The notes: generated from the sequence alone by a model not told the origin. DNA of 64,000 nt from Leptospiraceae bacterium (GCA_022402465.1 JAKRSH010000028.1:62001-126000), one strand, 5' to 3'. Positions 27,601 through 37,205 are shown, counted from the stretch's first letter. Program-made: numbers and translations.

Positions 27601-29547
27601 ATGATACTAATTTCCGCCCAAGGCATTACAAAATCCATAGGACCAAAAACACTTTTCCAAGATGTAAATCTCGGTATCCAAGAAGGTGAAAAACTCGCAA
27701 TCATTGGTAGCAATGGTTCAGGAAAATCTACACTGCTAAGAATTCTACTCGGACAAGAGGAAATCGATAGTGGGCAAATTGTAAATAATAGAAACCTAAA
27801 AATCTCTGCCTTATTACAAGACCCAGCTTTTGATCCTGAGCAACAAATTATTGATCATATTGTTTCAACTAAAAACAGATTGTTCGAAGTAATACGAAGA
27901 TATGAAGAAGCCTGTGAAAAAATTGAACTAGATCAATCATCAGAAGTAGAAGAAGAATTTAACCAAGCGATTTCGGAAATGGATCGTTTGCAAGCATGGG
28001 ATACAGAATCCAATTTCAAGTCTATGCTTACTGAACTAGGAATTACAAATCTACATCTAAAAATGGGTGAACTTTCGGGTGGTATGCGAAAGAAAGTTGA
28101 GCTTGTGAAAGTAATTCTGGAAGAAAGTAATTTACTCATTCTAGATGAACCAACTAACCACTTAGATGTGGAGACTATCATGTGGCTTGAAGACTATCTT
28201 GTTGATATGAAGAAAGCATTGCTGTTGATTACTCATGATAGATATTTCCTGGATAGGATCATGGACAAAATTATAGAAATCGATCGTAAGAAAGTACGAG
28301 TCTTCGACGGAAAGTATTCTGATTACTTAGAAAAGAAAAACGAAATCCGTGAAATGGAGGAACGTCTAGAAGAAAAAGCAAAAAGCTTTCTAAGAACTGA
28401 AATAGAATGGCTCCGAAGACAACCTAAAGCCCGAGGTACGAAACAAAAAGCTCGTATCCAAAGATACGAGGAAGTGGATGGTAGAGAAAAAGTTACAGTA
28501 GATAAAAAGTTAGAATTAATTTCTCTAGAAACCAAACAGGGAAAAACGATACTAGAAGTAAAAAATTTAAAGAAATCTTTCCAAGGCAAATCTATTATCA
28601 ATGGTCTTAACTACCATTTTCGTCGCAAGGAAAGATTGGGAATAGTAGGTCCTAACGGCAGTGGTAAGTCTACATTACTTAATCTCTTGGCTGGCACTCT
28701 TGAGCCAGATTCTGGAATAGTGAAACCAGGTATTAATACTGTGTTTGGTTATTTTGATCAAATTTCAAGAGAGCTAGATCCTAGCCTAAAGGTAATTGAT
28801 TACATCAAGAAAAAAAGTGGTGATTCAATAAGCTTAGAAGATGGAACTAAAATTTCCGCGTCCAAAATTCTAGAGAGGTTTCTCTTCCCTGGTGAGATGC
28901 AGTATTCTTTGATTGAGAAACTCTCTGGTGGGGAAAAAAGAAGGCTATATCTCGTAGAAATATTACTTAAGAATCCCAACTTTTTACTCTTAGATGAACC
29001 AACGAATGATTTGGATATCCAAACTTTGACTATATTAGAAGAATATCTTATGGACTTTCCTGGTTGTGTTGTATTGGTTTCCCATGATAGATACTTTATG
29101 GATAGGATAACTCATTCCTTACTTGCTTTTCGTGAAAATGGAGAAATCCTACAATCTCATCTATCCTATTCTGAATTTTTGGACCAAGACGAGAAGGATA
29201 AAGTCCGAACAGGATCAAAGCTCACATACACAGGGGATGATGAACAAGAATCCAACCAAACAAAAGAATCTACTTCTACTAAGAAATCTATGCAAGCGAA
29301 TTCTAATAGTAGCTCTCAATTAAAATCTGAATCTATTGCACCAAAAAAACTTAGCTACAAACAAATTCGTAGAAAAGAAGAAATCGAAACCAAGATGGCA
29401 CAACTAGAAAGCGAACAAAAAGAACTAGAGGAAAAGATTCCTAGCCTATCCTCAGATTATGAAGCTTTAACAGATGCTACAACAAAACTAGGAACCATAG
29501 AAACAGAATTGGAAGGCTTACTAATCGAATTGGATTCTATTGGTTAA
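27601..29547 (+). CDS. ABC-F family ATPase (Uup/Ets-like)
   Basis: 648 residues with two ABC domains and no membrane segments. Domain 1: Walker A GSNGSGKST, signature LSGGMRKK, Walker B LLILDEPTNHLD. The interdomain linker is rich in Arg/Lys (RRQPKARGTKQKARIQRYEE), typical of ABC-F ribosome-binding linkers. Domain 2: GPNGSGKST, LSGGEKRRL, FLLLDEPTNDLD. The C-terminal coiled coil (about 585-648), after a Ser/Thr/Gln-rich spacer, places it near Uup. Acts on ribosomes rather than in transport. Confidence 0.93.
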   Translation: MILISAQGITKSIGPKTLFQDVNLGIQEGEKLAIIGSNGSGKSTLLRILLGQEEIDSGQIVNNRNLKISALLQDPAFDPEQQIIDHIVSTKNRLFEVIRRYEEACEKIELDQSSEVEEEFNQAISEMDRLQAWDTESNFKSMLTELGITNLHLKMGELSGGMRKKVELVKVILEESNLLILDEPTNHLDVETIMWLEDYLVDMKKALLLITHDRYFLDRIMDKIIEIDRKKVRVFDGKYSDYLEKKNEIREMEERLEEKAKSFLRTEIEWLRRQPKARGTKQKARIQRYEEVDGREKVTVDKKLELISLETKQGKTILEVKNLKKSFQGKSIINGLNYHFRRKERLGIVGPNGSGKSTLLNLLAGTLEPDSGIVKPGINTVFGYFDQISRELDPSLKVIDYIKKKSGDSISLEDGTKISASKILERFLFPGEMQYSLIEKLSGGEKRRLYLVEILLKNPNFLLLDEPTNDLDIQTLTILEEYLMDFPGCVVLVSHDRYFMDRITHSLLAFRENGEILQSHLSYSEFLDQDEKDKVRTGSKLTYTGDDEQESNQTKESTSTKKSMQANSNSSSQLKSESIAPKKLSYKQIRRKEEIETKMAQLESEQKELEEKIPSLSSDYEALTDATTKLGTIETELEGLLIELDSIG

Positions 29548-29623
29548 ATATGAAAGCTTACTACTAATCAGTTTCTGATGAATTTTTTCCAAATTTGAAT
29601 GATGATATATTTGGTAGCTATAT

Positions 29624-31186
29624 CTAAGTCATAAATCTAATAAGAGCAGATGCAACTTTCATTCCATCCATAGCAGCAGAAACTATACCCCCAGCATAGC
29701 CTGCCCCTTCGCCACAGGGGAACAATCCTTTGATCTCAGTATGCTCAAGACTTTCTTTATTTCGTGGGATTTGGATAGGCGAAGATGTTCTGGTCTCAGG
29801 AGCATGGATAACAGCTTCATTTGTTGCATATCCTTTCATTGACTTACCAAATTCCACGAAGCCTTTTTGTAAGGATTGATAGATTAACTTTGGCAATACG
29901 GAGGCAAGTTCTATAGAGCTTATACCTGGAGGATAAGAAGTCTTAGGCAGGTCTTTGGACTGTTTGCCTTCAATAAAATCAAGATATCTTTGTGCAGGAG
30001 CCTTTTGAGTTCTGCCTGCTTGCAACCAAGCTCTATGCTCTATAGATTTTTGAAATTCAAGGACAGATAGAGGACCAAACTTTCGAAAATCTTTTAGGTC
30101 GTCTAATCTAAGTTCTACCACAATCCCTGAATTAGCCGTAGGTCTTGATCTTTGAGAGGATGACCAGCCATTTGTAACGATCTCTTCTTGGGAAGTTGCA
30201 CAAGGTGCTATCACTCCTCCTGGACACATACAAAATGAATAAACTCCTCGCCCCTGGATTTGCTTAACTATACTGTAAGGTGAAGGAGGTAGAAATTTAC
30301 TTCTAGTTTCACATTTGTACTGTATCGAATCAATCAGTGATTGTGGATGTTCAACTCTTACACCTATTGCTATAGGTTTAGCTTCAATACTAATTTGCTT
30401 TCTATGAAGTAAATAAAAAATATCTCGTGCAGAATGTCCTGTTGCAAGAATGACTTTATCGGTATTGAATTTAGATCCATTTTTGAATGATAAAGACCTA
30501 ATGGACTGCGCTACTAACTCTATATCAATCAATCTAGTATTGAAATGAATTTCGCCTCCATATGCAAGTATGCAGTCTCGCATGTTCTTAAGAATTTCAG
30601 GTAATTTATTTGTTCCGATATGAGGATGAGCATCAATGAGAATTTCATCTGGTGCTCCAAATGCTACTAGCAGTTCATAAACCTTTCTCACATTTCCACG
30701 TTTGGTGGATCTTGTGTAAAGCTTGCCATCTGAGTAAGTTCCTGCGCCACCTTCCCCAAAGCAATAATTGGAGTCTTCGTTTACTATATTATGTAAATTG
30801 ATAGCTCTTAAATCGAAGACTCTATCTCGAACATTTTTACCTCTTTCGAAAATTACAGGCTTGATTCCAAGTTCAAGCAACTGTAAGGCTGCAAACATTC
30901 CCGCAGGACCGGCACCTATAATAGCAACAGGCCGTGAATTCGCTACATTGGGAAAATTGGGCAGATAAGATTCTGCCAGTTTAGGTTTGAACTCTTCCTC
31001 TATGTAGACTCGAAATTTCTCTTGGTAAACAACATGTTTTGATCTGGCATCAATAGAACGCTGGATGGGCTCTATATGACTGATTTTTTTGCTAGGAATA
31101 TTGAGTTTATTTGAAATTGATTCCAATAATTTTTCTGGAACCTGTGATATTTCAGGAGCTAGCCTAAGTTCGATTTCTTGTATCAT
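29624..31186 (-). CDS. FAD-dependent dehydrogenase (COG2509-type)
   Basis: 520 residues. A small N-terminal alpha/beta domain (1-80) precedes the FAD-binding Rossmann motif VAIIGAGPAGMFAALQL and FERGKNVRDR. Further family marks are NYCFGEGGAGTYSDGKLYTR, VILATGHSARD, SFCMCPGGVIAPCATS and the C-terminal LFPCGEGAGYAGGIVSAAMDG. Widespread predicted oxidoreductase with unknown substrate. Monocistronic. Confidence 0.9.
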   Translation of the reverse strand: MIQEIELRLAPEISQVPEKLLESISNKLNIPSKKISHIEPIQRSIDARSKHVVYQEKFRVYIEEEFKPKLAESYLPNFPNVANSRPVAIIGAGPAGMFAALQLLELGIKPVIFERGKNVRDRVFDLRAINLHNIVNEDSNYCFGEGGAGTYSDGKLYTRSTKRGNVRKVYELLVAFGAPDEILIDAHPHIGTNKLPEILKNMRDCILAYGGEIHFNTRLIDIELVAQSIRSLSFKNGSKFNTDKVILATGHSARDIFYLLHRKQISIEAKPIAIGVRVEHPQSLIDSIQYKCETRSKFLPPSPYSIVKQIQGRGVYSFCMCPGGVIAPCATSQEEIVTNGWSSSQRSRPTANSGIVVELRLDDLKDFRKFGPLSVLEFQKSIEHRAWLQAGRTQKAPAQRYLDFIEGKQSKDLPKTSYPPGISSIELASVLPKLIYQSLQKGFVEFGKSMKGYATNEAVIHAPETRTSSPIQIPRNKESLEHTEIKGLFPCGEGAGYAGGIVSAAMDGMKVASALIRFMT

Positions 31187-31318
31187 GAAAATTAAATAAT
31201 TATCTTAAGCATCTTTCTAATCTTTGATCATGAGAAGAAATCTGACAAATTATAATACCAATTCCAAATTGATAGAGATAGAAATTTCCACAACAGATTT
31301 CTGAGGAGATTCTCTAAT

Positions 31319-32992
31319 TCAAATCTTAGTATCCAACCATTTCTTTCGAGCTACGGATTTCTTCACATTTTCAAGTAATTCAACAGTGATACCCATATTT
31401 AATTTGTTCACTTCTGGATCTTGAGCAGTTGCCTCAAGTTCATCAATAATATAATCTACTAAATTCTCTATGGATCTTACACCGGATTCATCTTCTAGAG
31501 TAGCAACTACAGCTTGAGAGATAGCATTGTAAAGTATGGAACTTATTTCTCTTGCAAGATTATCCTTCCAAGCCTTAGGTAAAAAGCCAAATTTGTTAGG
31601 ACCGATTTCGGACTTCTCTAAGATTTCAGCAATAGTCTTTTCAATTAACTCCCCTAACCTTTCATTGGAGGCGCTCTCTTTAAGCTTACGAACTACTACT
31701 CTTTTAATGTCATCTCTATGCGCATCTATTGCCTTAGTCATGATCTGTAAAGAAGCACCTGACTTAATCTCTTCTTGGGATTCTGTTATGATTTGTATAG
31801 TAACCATGTCAGATAATTCTTCTTTAATAATGTTCCCATAGTATTTAATTGTACGAGATATGATATCATTTCCAACCGGAACGATTCTACTGGTCTTAAG
31901 TATAAGAAATATTTTATAGATACGAATTAAACGAAAGAGCCTAAATTCAACAATTGGTAATAGTCCTAGAACATCATACCAATGGTAGATGGGATAGAGG
32001 AACCAGGCTATATATTTTTTCTTACGAATTGCAATGAACCAACTTAAAGCAAATTCACAAACGAAAAAAGCAAGAAAAGGCGCATCTAAAACCAAATAAT
32101 TATTCACAGGCTTTCCATTTTTACCTATATGTCGATAATAATTAACGCCCATTAGATCTCTAATTTCATTATCAAAAATTGCAAACTTTTCATCCATACT
32201 TGATTGCGGATTTCTCCAGAACCATGTAAATACCAAAGCTGTTGAAGGAAAACTCTTCTGACCACCCAAAGATTTGCTTAGTAAATTTCTATAATCCTTA
32301 TCCAGATCTCTTGTCTTAACTGAATCATAACGAGTTTTGATATTGGATTTAATTTTGGAAATATTTTCTGTCTGTCCAGAAGCTTGGAAAGGATTCGTCT
32401 CAACTATATGAATCATTTGGTAATCCATCTTAGATAGTACGTCTTCCTTCTCTTCTTTCCATCCTTTCTCAGTCTCAACACGAGAAAGAAGCAATAAATC
32501 GGATTCTAGTTTTTCAATATGTGCTGAAATATATTCCCCTTCTTTGTAAGAGAGCAAATCCAAGAATAATTCTTCTTTATCAAGTAGGTCTTGAGAAATA
32601 TCTCCAGGCTTAGTTACTAAGCTATATTTTTCTAAAAGCAGAGACTTCTCATTCATGAGTTTTACATCATCTTGTGTATAGACAAATTGAATGGCTTCCT
32701 TCATCTCGGTAAGCTTAGAATTGAATTCTTGAGAATGAAGAGATGGATCCTTAATACGCTCAAGAAACTTTAAAGTATCAACAAATTTGATATATTTTTC
32801 TGTGCTACGATGTGGTTCAATACCTAGGATTGGTTTATCATAAAATTCTAAAATAGCTGGGAACTTCTTATAATAATAAGGTCTTAGCCATAGATATGTA
32901 AGATCGAAAACAATTAAAGTAAGATTGGCAAGAACCACCATTACCATCACAAAGTCCCAAATGATGAATAAATCGAACTTCTTTGCTTTCAT
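31319..32992 (-). CDS. Membrane protein with voltage-sensor-like four-helix domain and large S1-S2 loop
   Basis: 557 residues. Helix S1 (about 9-35) is followed by a ~265-residue, mostly charged loop predicted outside the membrane. Three closely spaced helices follow: S2 (about 302-322, FFVCEFALSWF with Glu313), S3 (about 330-347, WYDVLGLLPI with Asp340) and S4 (about 348-366) carrying basic residues every third position (Arg351, Arg354, Arg357, Lys360). This matches the voltage-sensor pattern of ion channels. No S5-pore-S6 follows; instead there is a ~190-residue cytoplasmic helical domain. Last gene of a five-gene run. Electrical sensing is inference; a signalling or proton-channel role is possible. 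Confidence 0.72.
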   Translation of the reverse strand: MKAKKFDLFIIWDFVMVMVVLANLTLIVFDLTYLWLRPYYYKKFPAILEFYDKPILGIEPHRSTEKYIKFVDTLKFLERIKDPSLHSQEFNSKLTEMKEAIQFVYTQDDVKLMNEKSLLLEKYSLVTKPGDISQDLLDKEELFLDLLSYKEGEYISAHIEKLESDLLLLSRVETEKGWKEEKEDVLSKMDYQMIHIVETNPFQASGQTENISKIKSNIKTRYDSVKTRDLDKDYRNLLSKSLGGQKSFPSTALVFTWFWRNPQSSMDEKFAIFDNEIRDLMGVNYYRHIGKNGKPVNNYLVLDAPFLAFFVCEFALSWFIAIRKKKYIAWFLYPIYHWYDVLGLLPIVEFRLFRLIRIYKIFLILKTSRIVPVGNDIISRTIKYYGNIIKEELSDMVTIQIITESQEEIKSGASLQIMTKAIDAHRDDIKRVVVRKLKESASNERLGELIEKTIAEILEKSEIGPNKFGFLPKAWKDNLAREISSILYNAISQAVVATLEDESGVRSIENLVDYIIDELEATAQDPEVNKLNMGITVELLENVKKSVARKKWLDTKI

Positions 32993-33023
32993 ATTAAAAA
33001 TTTCTTAGGCCTTTCTTCATGAA

Positions 33024-33560
33024 TTAGTTATTCTTTTTATCTTGAACTATTCTTTTTTCGATAACTAGATTCAAGGCATCAACTAACTCTTGAAATTCGT
33101 CCCCTTTTCGAGTCCGAATGGGATAGGTGTTCTCTCCATTTGCCAATCTTTGCAAATTCATTTTAATATTGTGAATAGGACCCGCCATCTTATGTGATTT
33201 GAAAATAGAAAATACTAAAATTAAAAACAAATAAATCGTAGAAAGAATTGCGACAGCAGTAAATTGAATAGAATATCGATCCAATTTATGATCATAATCT
33301 GGAAGGAATACTTCCCTAGGAATAAACTTCTCAGATTTTCCATCCTCACCTTCTACTTTATAATAAACTTGCATAGGATCTTGGCGTAGCTTAAAAACGG
33401 CTCCGCCTTCATATTTCATTTGATTCAGCCAATATAGCACAACTAGGGATGAAAGCACACCCAGAACAAAAAGTACAAAAAAATGGAATAGGAACCGAAA
33501 TTGGAATTCTCTATCGATTATATAATTGAAGCGGAAACTTTTCTTATTACTGCTGTGCAT
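33024..33560 (-). CDS. Two-TM protein with C-terminal HAMP domain
   Basis: 178 residues: cytoplasmic N-tail, TM1 (about 23-45), periplasmic loop (46-97), TM2 (98-120) and a HAMP domain (about 121-175, MAGPIHNIKMNLQRLANGE and KGDEFQELVDALN). It ends right after HAMP with no kinase, cyclase or methyl-accepting output, so it must signal through a partner. Spacing of 31 bp on both sides joins it to the FecR-like gene and the voltage-sensor-like gene. Confidence 0.82.
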   Translation of the reverse strand: MHSSNKKSFRFNYIIDREFQFRFLFHFFVLFVLGVLSSLVVLYWLNQMKYEGGAVFKLRQDPMQVYYKVEGEDGKSEKFIPREVFLPDYDHKLDRYSIQFTAVAILSTIYLFLILVFSIFKSHKMAGPIHNIKMNLQRLANGENTYPIRTRKGDEFQELVDALNLVIEKRIVQDKKNN

Positions 33561-33591
33561 GCGATAAACATTCGCACAACTTGTCTAGAGA

Positions 33592-34662
33592 TCAACGTAT
33601 TTTTTCTACTTCATTGATCTTTGATCTTGGAATTTTGGATTCGCCCTTGACAGTTCTAATGTAAATGAAGGATTCGTCCATTTTGAAAACTACCCCTCTA
33701 AAATTTTCTCCATCTGTTGTTGAAACCTGTTCAAGGATAGAATAAATTCTGTAAAGATCATCTTCATTTTGAATGACTCGGCTTAGTTTCTCTTGGGGAA
33801 CAGATTCTATGGAAACATAATCCAATTCCGCTAGGCTTCGTAAATTCTTAGCACCTAGGGAAGATTTCTTCCACTCTGCTCCATTTTGGATCAATTCCTC
33901 ATTGGAAATAATTTCTTGGGAAAAAGCCTGACTAGCTTGGGATACCAGAACCTTGCCTTCACTCACAGCGACAACCAATCCATTCTCTTGTTTCTTAGTT
34001 AAAAATTTAGTTCCACGAACTTCCACCTTGGAATCTTCCGTACGAATTGTAAATTGAGAAGTCTTGTTGAGTTTATGAATATGGGCCAGGATAGAACCTT
34101 TCGAAAGGTAGATTGTGACCTTATTTGTGTCCAAATCTTGGATCAATTTCTCTAAAATAACATCTGAATTCTCTTTAATACGTATGCTCGATTGACTTGT
34201 TAGATATAAATCCACAAATGATCCTTCTTCAACATGAAGGCGATCGCCTTTTTCTAAATTACTTAGGAGATTTAAATGAGATCTTCGTGAACCATCGGAG
34301 TTAACGATATATGCATCACCACTCACTGCATGAATTTTGATGGAATAGGATTTTACGATTTGTTGCTCAGAAAATGGAGAGAGGTATAAAAATGCAAAAA
34401 ATAATCCCGCTGCTGCTAAGAATGATCCCAAAATCTTCTTTCTTGTTGCAAAATGAACTACATTCGTTTTATTTTTCTCTTCTAAATGTTTATTCCATAA
34501 TTCATCGAAAGATGGAAAATCTAATTGTTCAGATTGTGTCTTAGCACTCATACCCTTGAGCTTAGAAACAAGTAAATCTAAGGTCTTTTTCGTTCTGCTT
34601 TCTTTCCCTTCTAAAGCAGAAGCAAGCTCCTCTGGATTCCATTTCATAAAGCTTTCTTCCAT
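33592..34662 (-). CDS. FecR-domain membrane protein, putative anti-sigma factor
   Basis: 356 residues: cytoplasmic N-terminal region (1-75) able to hold the sigma factor, one transmembrane helix (about 76-95), a FecR domain (about 108-240, VSGDAYIVNSDGSRR, KGDRLHVEEGS, VRGTKFLT and VAVSEGKVLVSQ), and a C-terminal extension (about 295-356) with RGVVFKMDESFIYIRTVKG. It starts 2 bp after the ECF sigma gene, the classic sigma/anti-sigma pairing. Confidence 0.85.
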   Translation of the reverse strand: MEESFMKWNPEELASALEGKESRTKKTLDLLVSKLKGMSAKTQSEQLDFPSFDELWNKHLEEKNKTNVVHFATRKKILGSFLAAAGLFFAFLYLSPFSEQQIVKSYSIKIHAVSGDAYIVNSDGSRRSHLNLLSNLEKGDRLHVEEGSFVDLYLTSQSSIRIKENSDVILEKLIQDLDTNKVTIYLSKGSILAHIHKLNKTSQFTIRTEDSKVEVRGTKFLTKKQENGLVVAVSEGKVLVSQASQAFSQEIISNEELIQNGAEWKKSSLGAKNLRSLAELDYVSIESVPQEKLSRVIQNEDDLYRIYSILEQVSTTDGENFRGVVFKMDESFIYIRTVKGESKIPRSKINEVEKIR

Positions 34663-34664
34663 GT

Positions 34665-35240
34665 TTATGACTCGAGATTTATATTCTTGCTTTCAGCAAG
34701 TTTTAGAAGATTCGAGGTCGCCTTCACGACCATTCGAGAAGCTGTGGAAACTGAAATCCCCATAATTTCAGAAATTTGAGTAAGGTTGTAATCTTGTATA
34801 TGCCTAAGTTCAATAATACATCTTTCGTCTTCGTTTAATTCATCCATACATTTCCAAAGCTTATTCTCTAGATCCTGCCATTCTAATTTTTTTTCAAAAC
34901 TTACACTCTTGGAATGGATATCCTCATTCAAACTTGAGTTTTCTTTCATAGTGGAGAATTTTTTAGAGAAATTGATGGAGCGATTGCGTGCAATCGTGTA
35001 AAGCAGCATGATGGATTTTTCTTCTGTGAGGTTTTGATCTGAATACGTTTTGAAAAAGCTTAGAAAAGTGTCTTGGGTTAAATCCATAGCTGTATCAGGA
35101 TTTCTTGTATACTTAAACAAGAAATCATAAATACGCTTCTGGGCCGAAGCATAGAGCTTCTCCATAGATAGCTTTTTGTCCAACATCCATTCCAATACTG
35201 TGGAGTTGGCAGAGTAATCAAGTAAAATCTCGAAGACCAT
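34665..35240 (-). CDS. ECF-type RNA polymerase sigma factor
   Basis: 191 residues. Region 2 is YDFLFKYTRNPDTAMDLTQDTFLSFF plus SIMLLYTIARNRSINF. Region 4 is ELNEDERCIIELRHIQDYNLTQISEIMGISVSTASR with its helix-turn-helix. The first ~24 residues are not conserved, so a later Met (residue 19 or 26) may be the true start. Followed by the FecR-like gene and preceded by the repeat-protein gene on the same strand; its regulon could include this cluster. Confidence 0.9.
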   Translation of the reverse strand: MVFEILLDYSANSTVLEWMLDKKLSMEKLYASAQKRIYDFLFKYTRNPDTAMDLTQDTFLSFFKTYSDQNLTEEKSIMLLYTIARNRSINFSKKFSTMKENSSLNEDIHSKSVSFEKKLEWQDLENKLWKCMDELNEDERCIIELRHIQDYNLTQISEIMGISVSTASRMVVKATSNLLKLAESKNINLES

Positions 35241-35300
35241 TCTGTTTTATTCAACAAGCAGAACTGACTTATTTTTCACAATTTTGAAAAATCTTACAAT

Positions 35301-35642
35301 TTATTTTATCCCTGGAAAGGAATTCACATATTGTACCTTGATATCTGGGAAGGAATTCACGATCTGCACTTTTAAATCAGGAAAAGAATTCACAGCCTGC
35401 CATTGCCCACACTTACTCGGAAATGAATTCACCATTTGCACCTTAATATCAGGAAAGGAATTCACAATTTGAACCTTAAGATCGGGAAAAGAATTCACAA
35501 ATTGAATCTTCCCATACAAATTATGCCCCTTGAAACTACAAGAATTGGGATCAATCTTGGGAGAGGCTAGCGACGGTTGAAAGGATAGAAATAGAGCCCA
35601 AACAACCAAGTATATTGTTTTTAATCTGTAACTTTGCTTCAT
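35301..35642 (-). CDS. Small exported protein made of six 11-residue VNSFP repeats
   Basis: 113 residues: signal peptide 1-27 (cleavage after FQPSLA), a short Cys-containing segment (Cys35), then six units of the type VNSFPDIKVQ starting at residues 49, 60, 71, 84, 95 and 106. The middle interval is 13 residues and contains Cys78 (SKCGQWQ), giving a 3+3 pseudo-symmetry. The two Cys could form a disulphide. Regular alternation suggests a small beta-solenoid or beta-sheet protein. Not recognised as a named family. First gene of the sigma/FecR/HAMP/voltage-sensor run. Confidence 0.75.
   Translation of the reverse strand: MKQSYRLKTIYLVVWALFLSFQPSLASPKIDPNSCSFKGHNLYGKIQFVNSFPDLKVQIVNSFPDIKVQMVNSFPSKCGQWQAVNSFPDLKVQIVNSFPDIKVQYVNSFPGIK
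35320..35496. repeat. 33-bp coding repeats, six copies, each with GAATTC
   Basis: GAATTC (from the Asn-Ser-Phe codons) occurs at 35320, 35353, 35386, 35425, 35458 and 35491, spacing 33, 33, 39, 33, 33. Bases around it are partly conserved (GGAAAGGAATTCACA-type). The period is a whole number of codons and the reading frame is open throughout, so this is a protein repeat and not a CRISPR array. Confidence 0.9.
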
Positions 35643-35744
35643 TGAGTTTTAGACGCTTTACTTCGATCAAAGAAGAATCAAAAATTCAAGAGCTTGAAAT
35701 CAATTGATTATAACTTAGGCGTAAAATCTAAATTTGGTGAATAT

Positions 35745-37205
35745 CTAGATCTTTTTTTGGTATATTGCAATCCCTGGTTCATAAACCTCTAAGAAATTAT
35801 AGATTTCCAATGAAATGGGATGTTGAAATTCGTTTGGATAATCTTTATTCATACTGGGAAACAAAAGAAACTGAGAATTTTTATCATAAATACAGTTTGT
35901 TTTGTATTGCGTCATCATAAAAACCAATACTGGTTCAAATTTTGATTCAGGAGAACGGAATTCATTCCATTCAAATGTATCTATCCGAGGATATTTTCTA
36001 CATATCGTTTGCAAAGCATAGACGGAATTATTAAAATTCCAGTCATGATACTTTTGAAGATGTACTTCAAAAGTATATAGAGTTACAAAACAAAATATTA
36101 TAACTGCAACTCTTGAAGTTATAATATTTTTAAGTAAACTTTTACGATAAAGCATGGTATATAATCGTAGAGCGAAATAACTTAATAAGAATAATGAAAA
36201 TGGAAGGAAGATTAAGAAATAGTGTATACTCCTAAAAGCTTGGCCAACTTTTGCATAAAAGAGTATAACACTGAATGCGATAATCAAGTTTATAAGAAGA
36301 ATAGGCTTAATGAAATATTTTTTCTTACTTTGTTTATAATTACAAAAAAGTAAAATTAAAATAAAGATGAGGGAATTACAAATTAATACCAAATCATTCA
36401 ACTGAAATATTTTATCACTAAAAGGAAATAGGTATAAAGAAAATATGATCTCAGAAGATCTTAAACCATCTGATAAGTTTTTCTCTGCTTGATTAAATAA
36501 TATAGCTTTCGTATTTGCAAATTTTCTAATAGCTTCGGCGTAAAGGTAAGGAATACAAGCTAAGCTAATAAAAATTGAGATAAAATAAAATTTAAATCTG
36601 TTATGAATTTTAAAGTCTGTAAGAAGAAATCCATAAATGATAAGTGATAAAAATACGATTGAAATTAAATGAAGATGTAAACTCAATATTAAAAAGAATA
36701 ATACTGTAAGTAAATTTTCTAATTTCTTTCTGCGTAAGAATTCAAGATAACTTATTAGAATCATGGACGACAAAGAATATAGGATTACATTACTCCAAAG
36801 AATTGATAATGCGAACCAATACACAAAAGAGCAAAGTGATAGAAATAAATAAGAATTAGCTAATAGTTTTGAAAATTTATTTAATGAAATAAAAGTGAAT
36901 AGCAGAGTAACTATATTTATCAATCCAAAGCAAAAATGAATCCAAAATGGATGATTTGAGAATATTTTAAGAAATGAAATTAATAAATATATAAATGGAC
37001 CGATTGGATATACAATCGGTTGGGTAGTTGATAAATATGGACCATATAAGGATTTTAAATTTCCTTCAAATAATGCGCTAGCATTCTGAAATTGATCGAT
37101 TTGGTCTCCAAGAAAAGGTGATGATTCTAAATTTAAAAATATATAGATGGTAGAAATTACGAAACTGTAGATCAACAGAAAATAAAAAATCGTTCTACTA
37201 TGCAT
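35745..37205 (-). CDS. GT-C-like polytopic membrane protein
   Basis: 486 residues with about ten transmembrane helices and a very A/T-rich coding sequence. The first external loop has LGDQIDQFQNAS, an acidic pair at the position used by GT-C enzymes, then YGPYLSTTQPIVYPIGPFIYLL. Probably a glycosyltransferase for surface polysaccharide or lipid; donor and acceptor cannot be told. The frame stays open without frameshift. Isolated between the repeat protein and pyruvate kinase. Confidence 0.65.
   Translation of the reverse strand: MHSRTIFYFLLIYSFVISTIYIFLNLESSPFLGDQIDQFQNASALFEGNLKSLYGPYLSTTQPIVYPIGPFIYLLISFLKIFSNHPFWIHFCFGLINIVTLLFTFISLNKFSKLLANSYLFLSLCSFVYWFALSILWSNVILYSLSSMILISYLEFLRRKKLENLLTVLFFLILSLHLHLISIVFLSLIIYGFLLTDFKIHNRFKFYFISIFISLACIPYLYAEAIRKFANTKAILFNQAEKNLSDGLRSSEIIFSLYLFPFSDKIFQLNDLVLICNSLIFILILLFCNYKQSKKKYFIKPILLINLIIAFSVILFYAKVGQAFRSIHYFLIFLPFSLFLLSYFALRLYTMLYRKSLLKNIITSRVAVIIFCFVTLYTFEVHLQKYHDWNFNNSVYALQTICRKYPRIDTFEWNEFRSPESKFEPVLVFMMTQYKTNCIYDKNSQFLLFPSMNKDYPNEFQHPISLEIYNFLEVYEPGIAIYQKKI

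Noticed and set aside
35320-35496. 33-bp periodic repeats resembling a CRISPR array
   Set aside because: Repeats are contiguous without spacers, in frame, and encode the VNSFP protein behind a signal peptide.
35645-35660. ECF-type promoter upstream of the repeat protein (CGTC as -10)
   Set aside because: No GAAC-like -35 at the right distance could be found.
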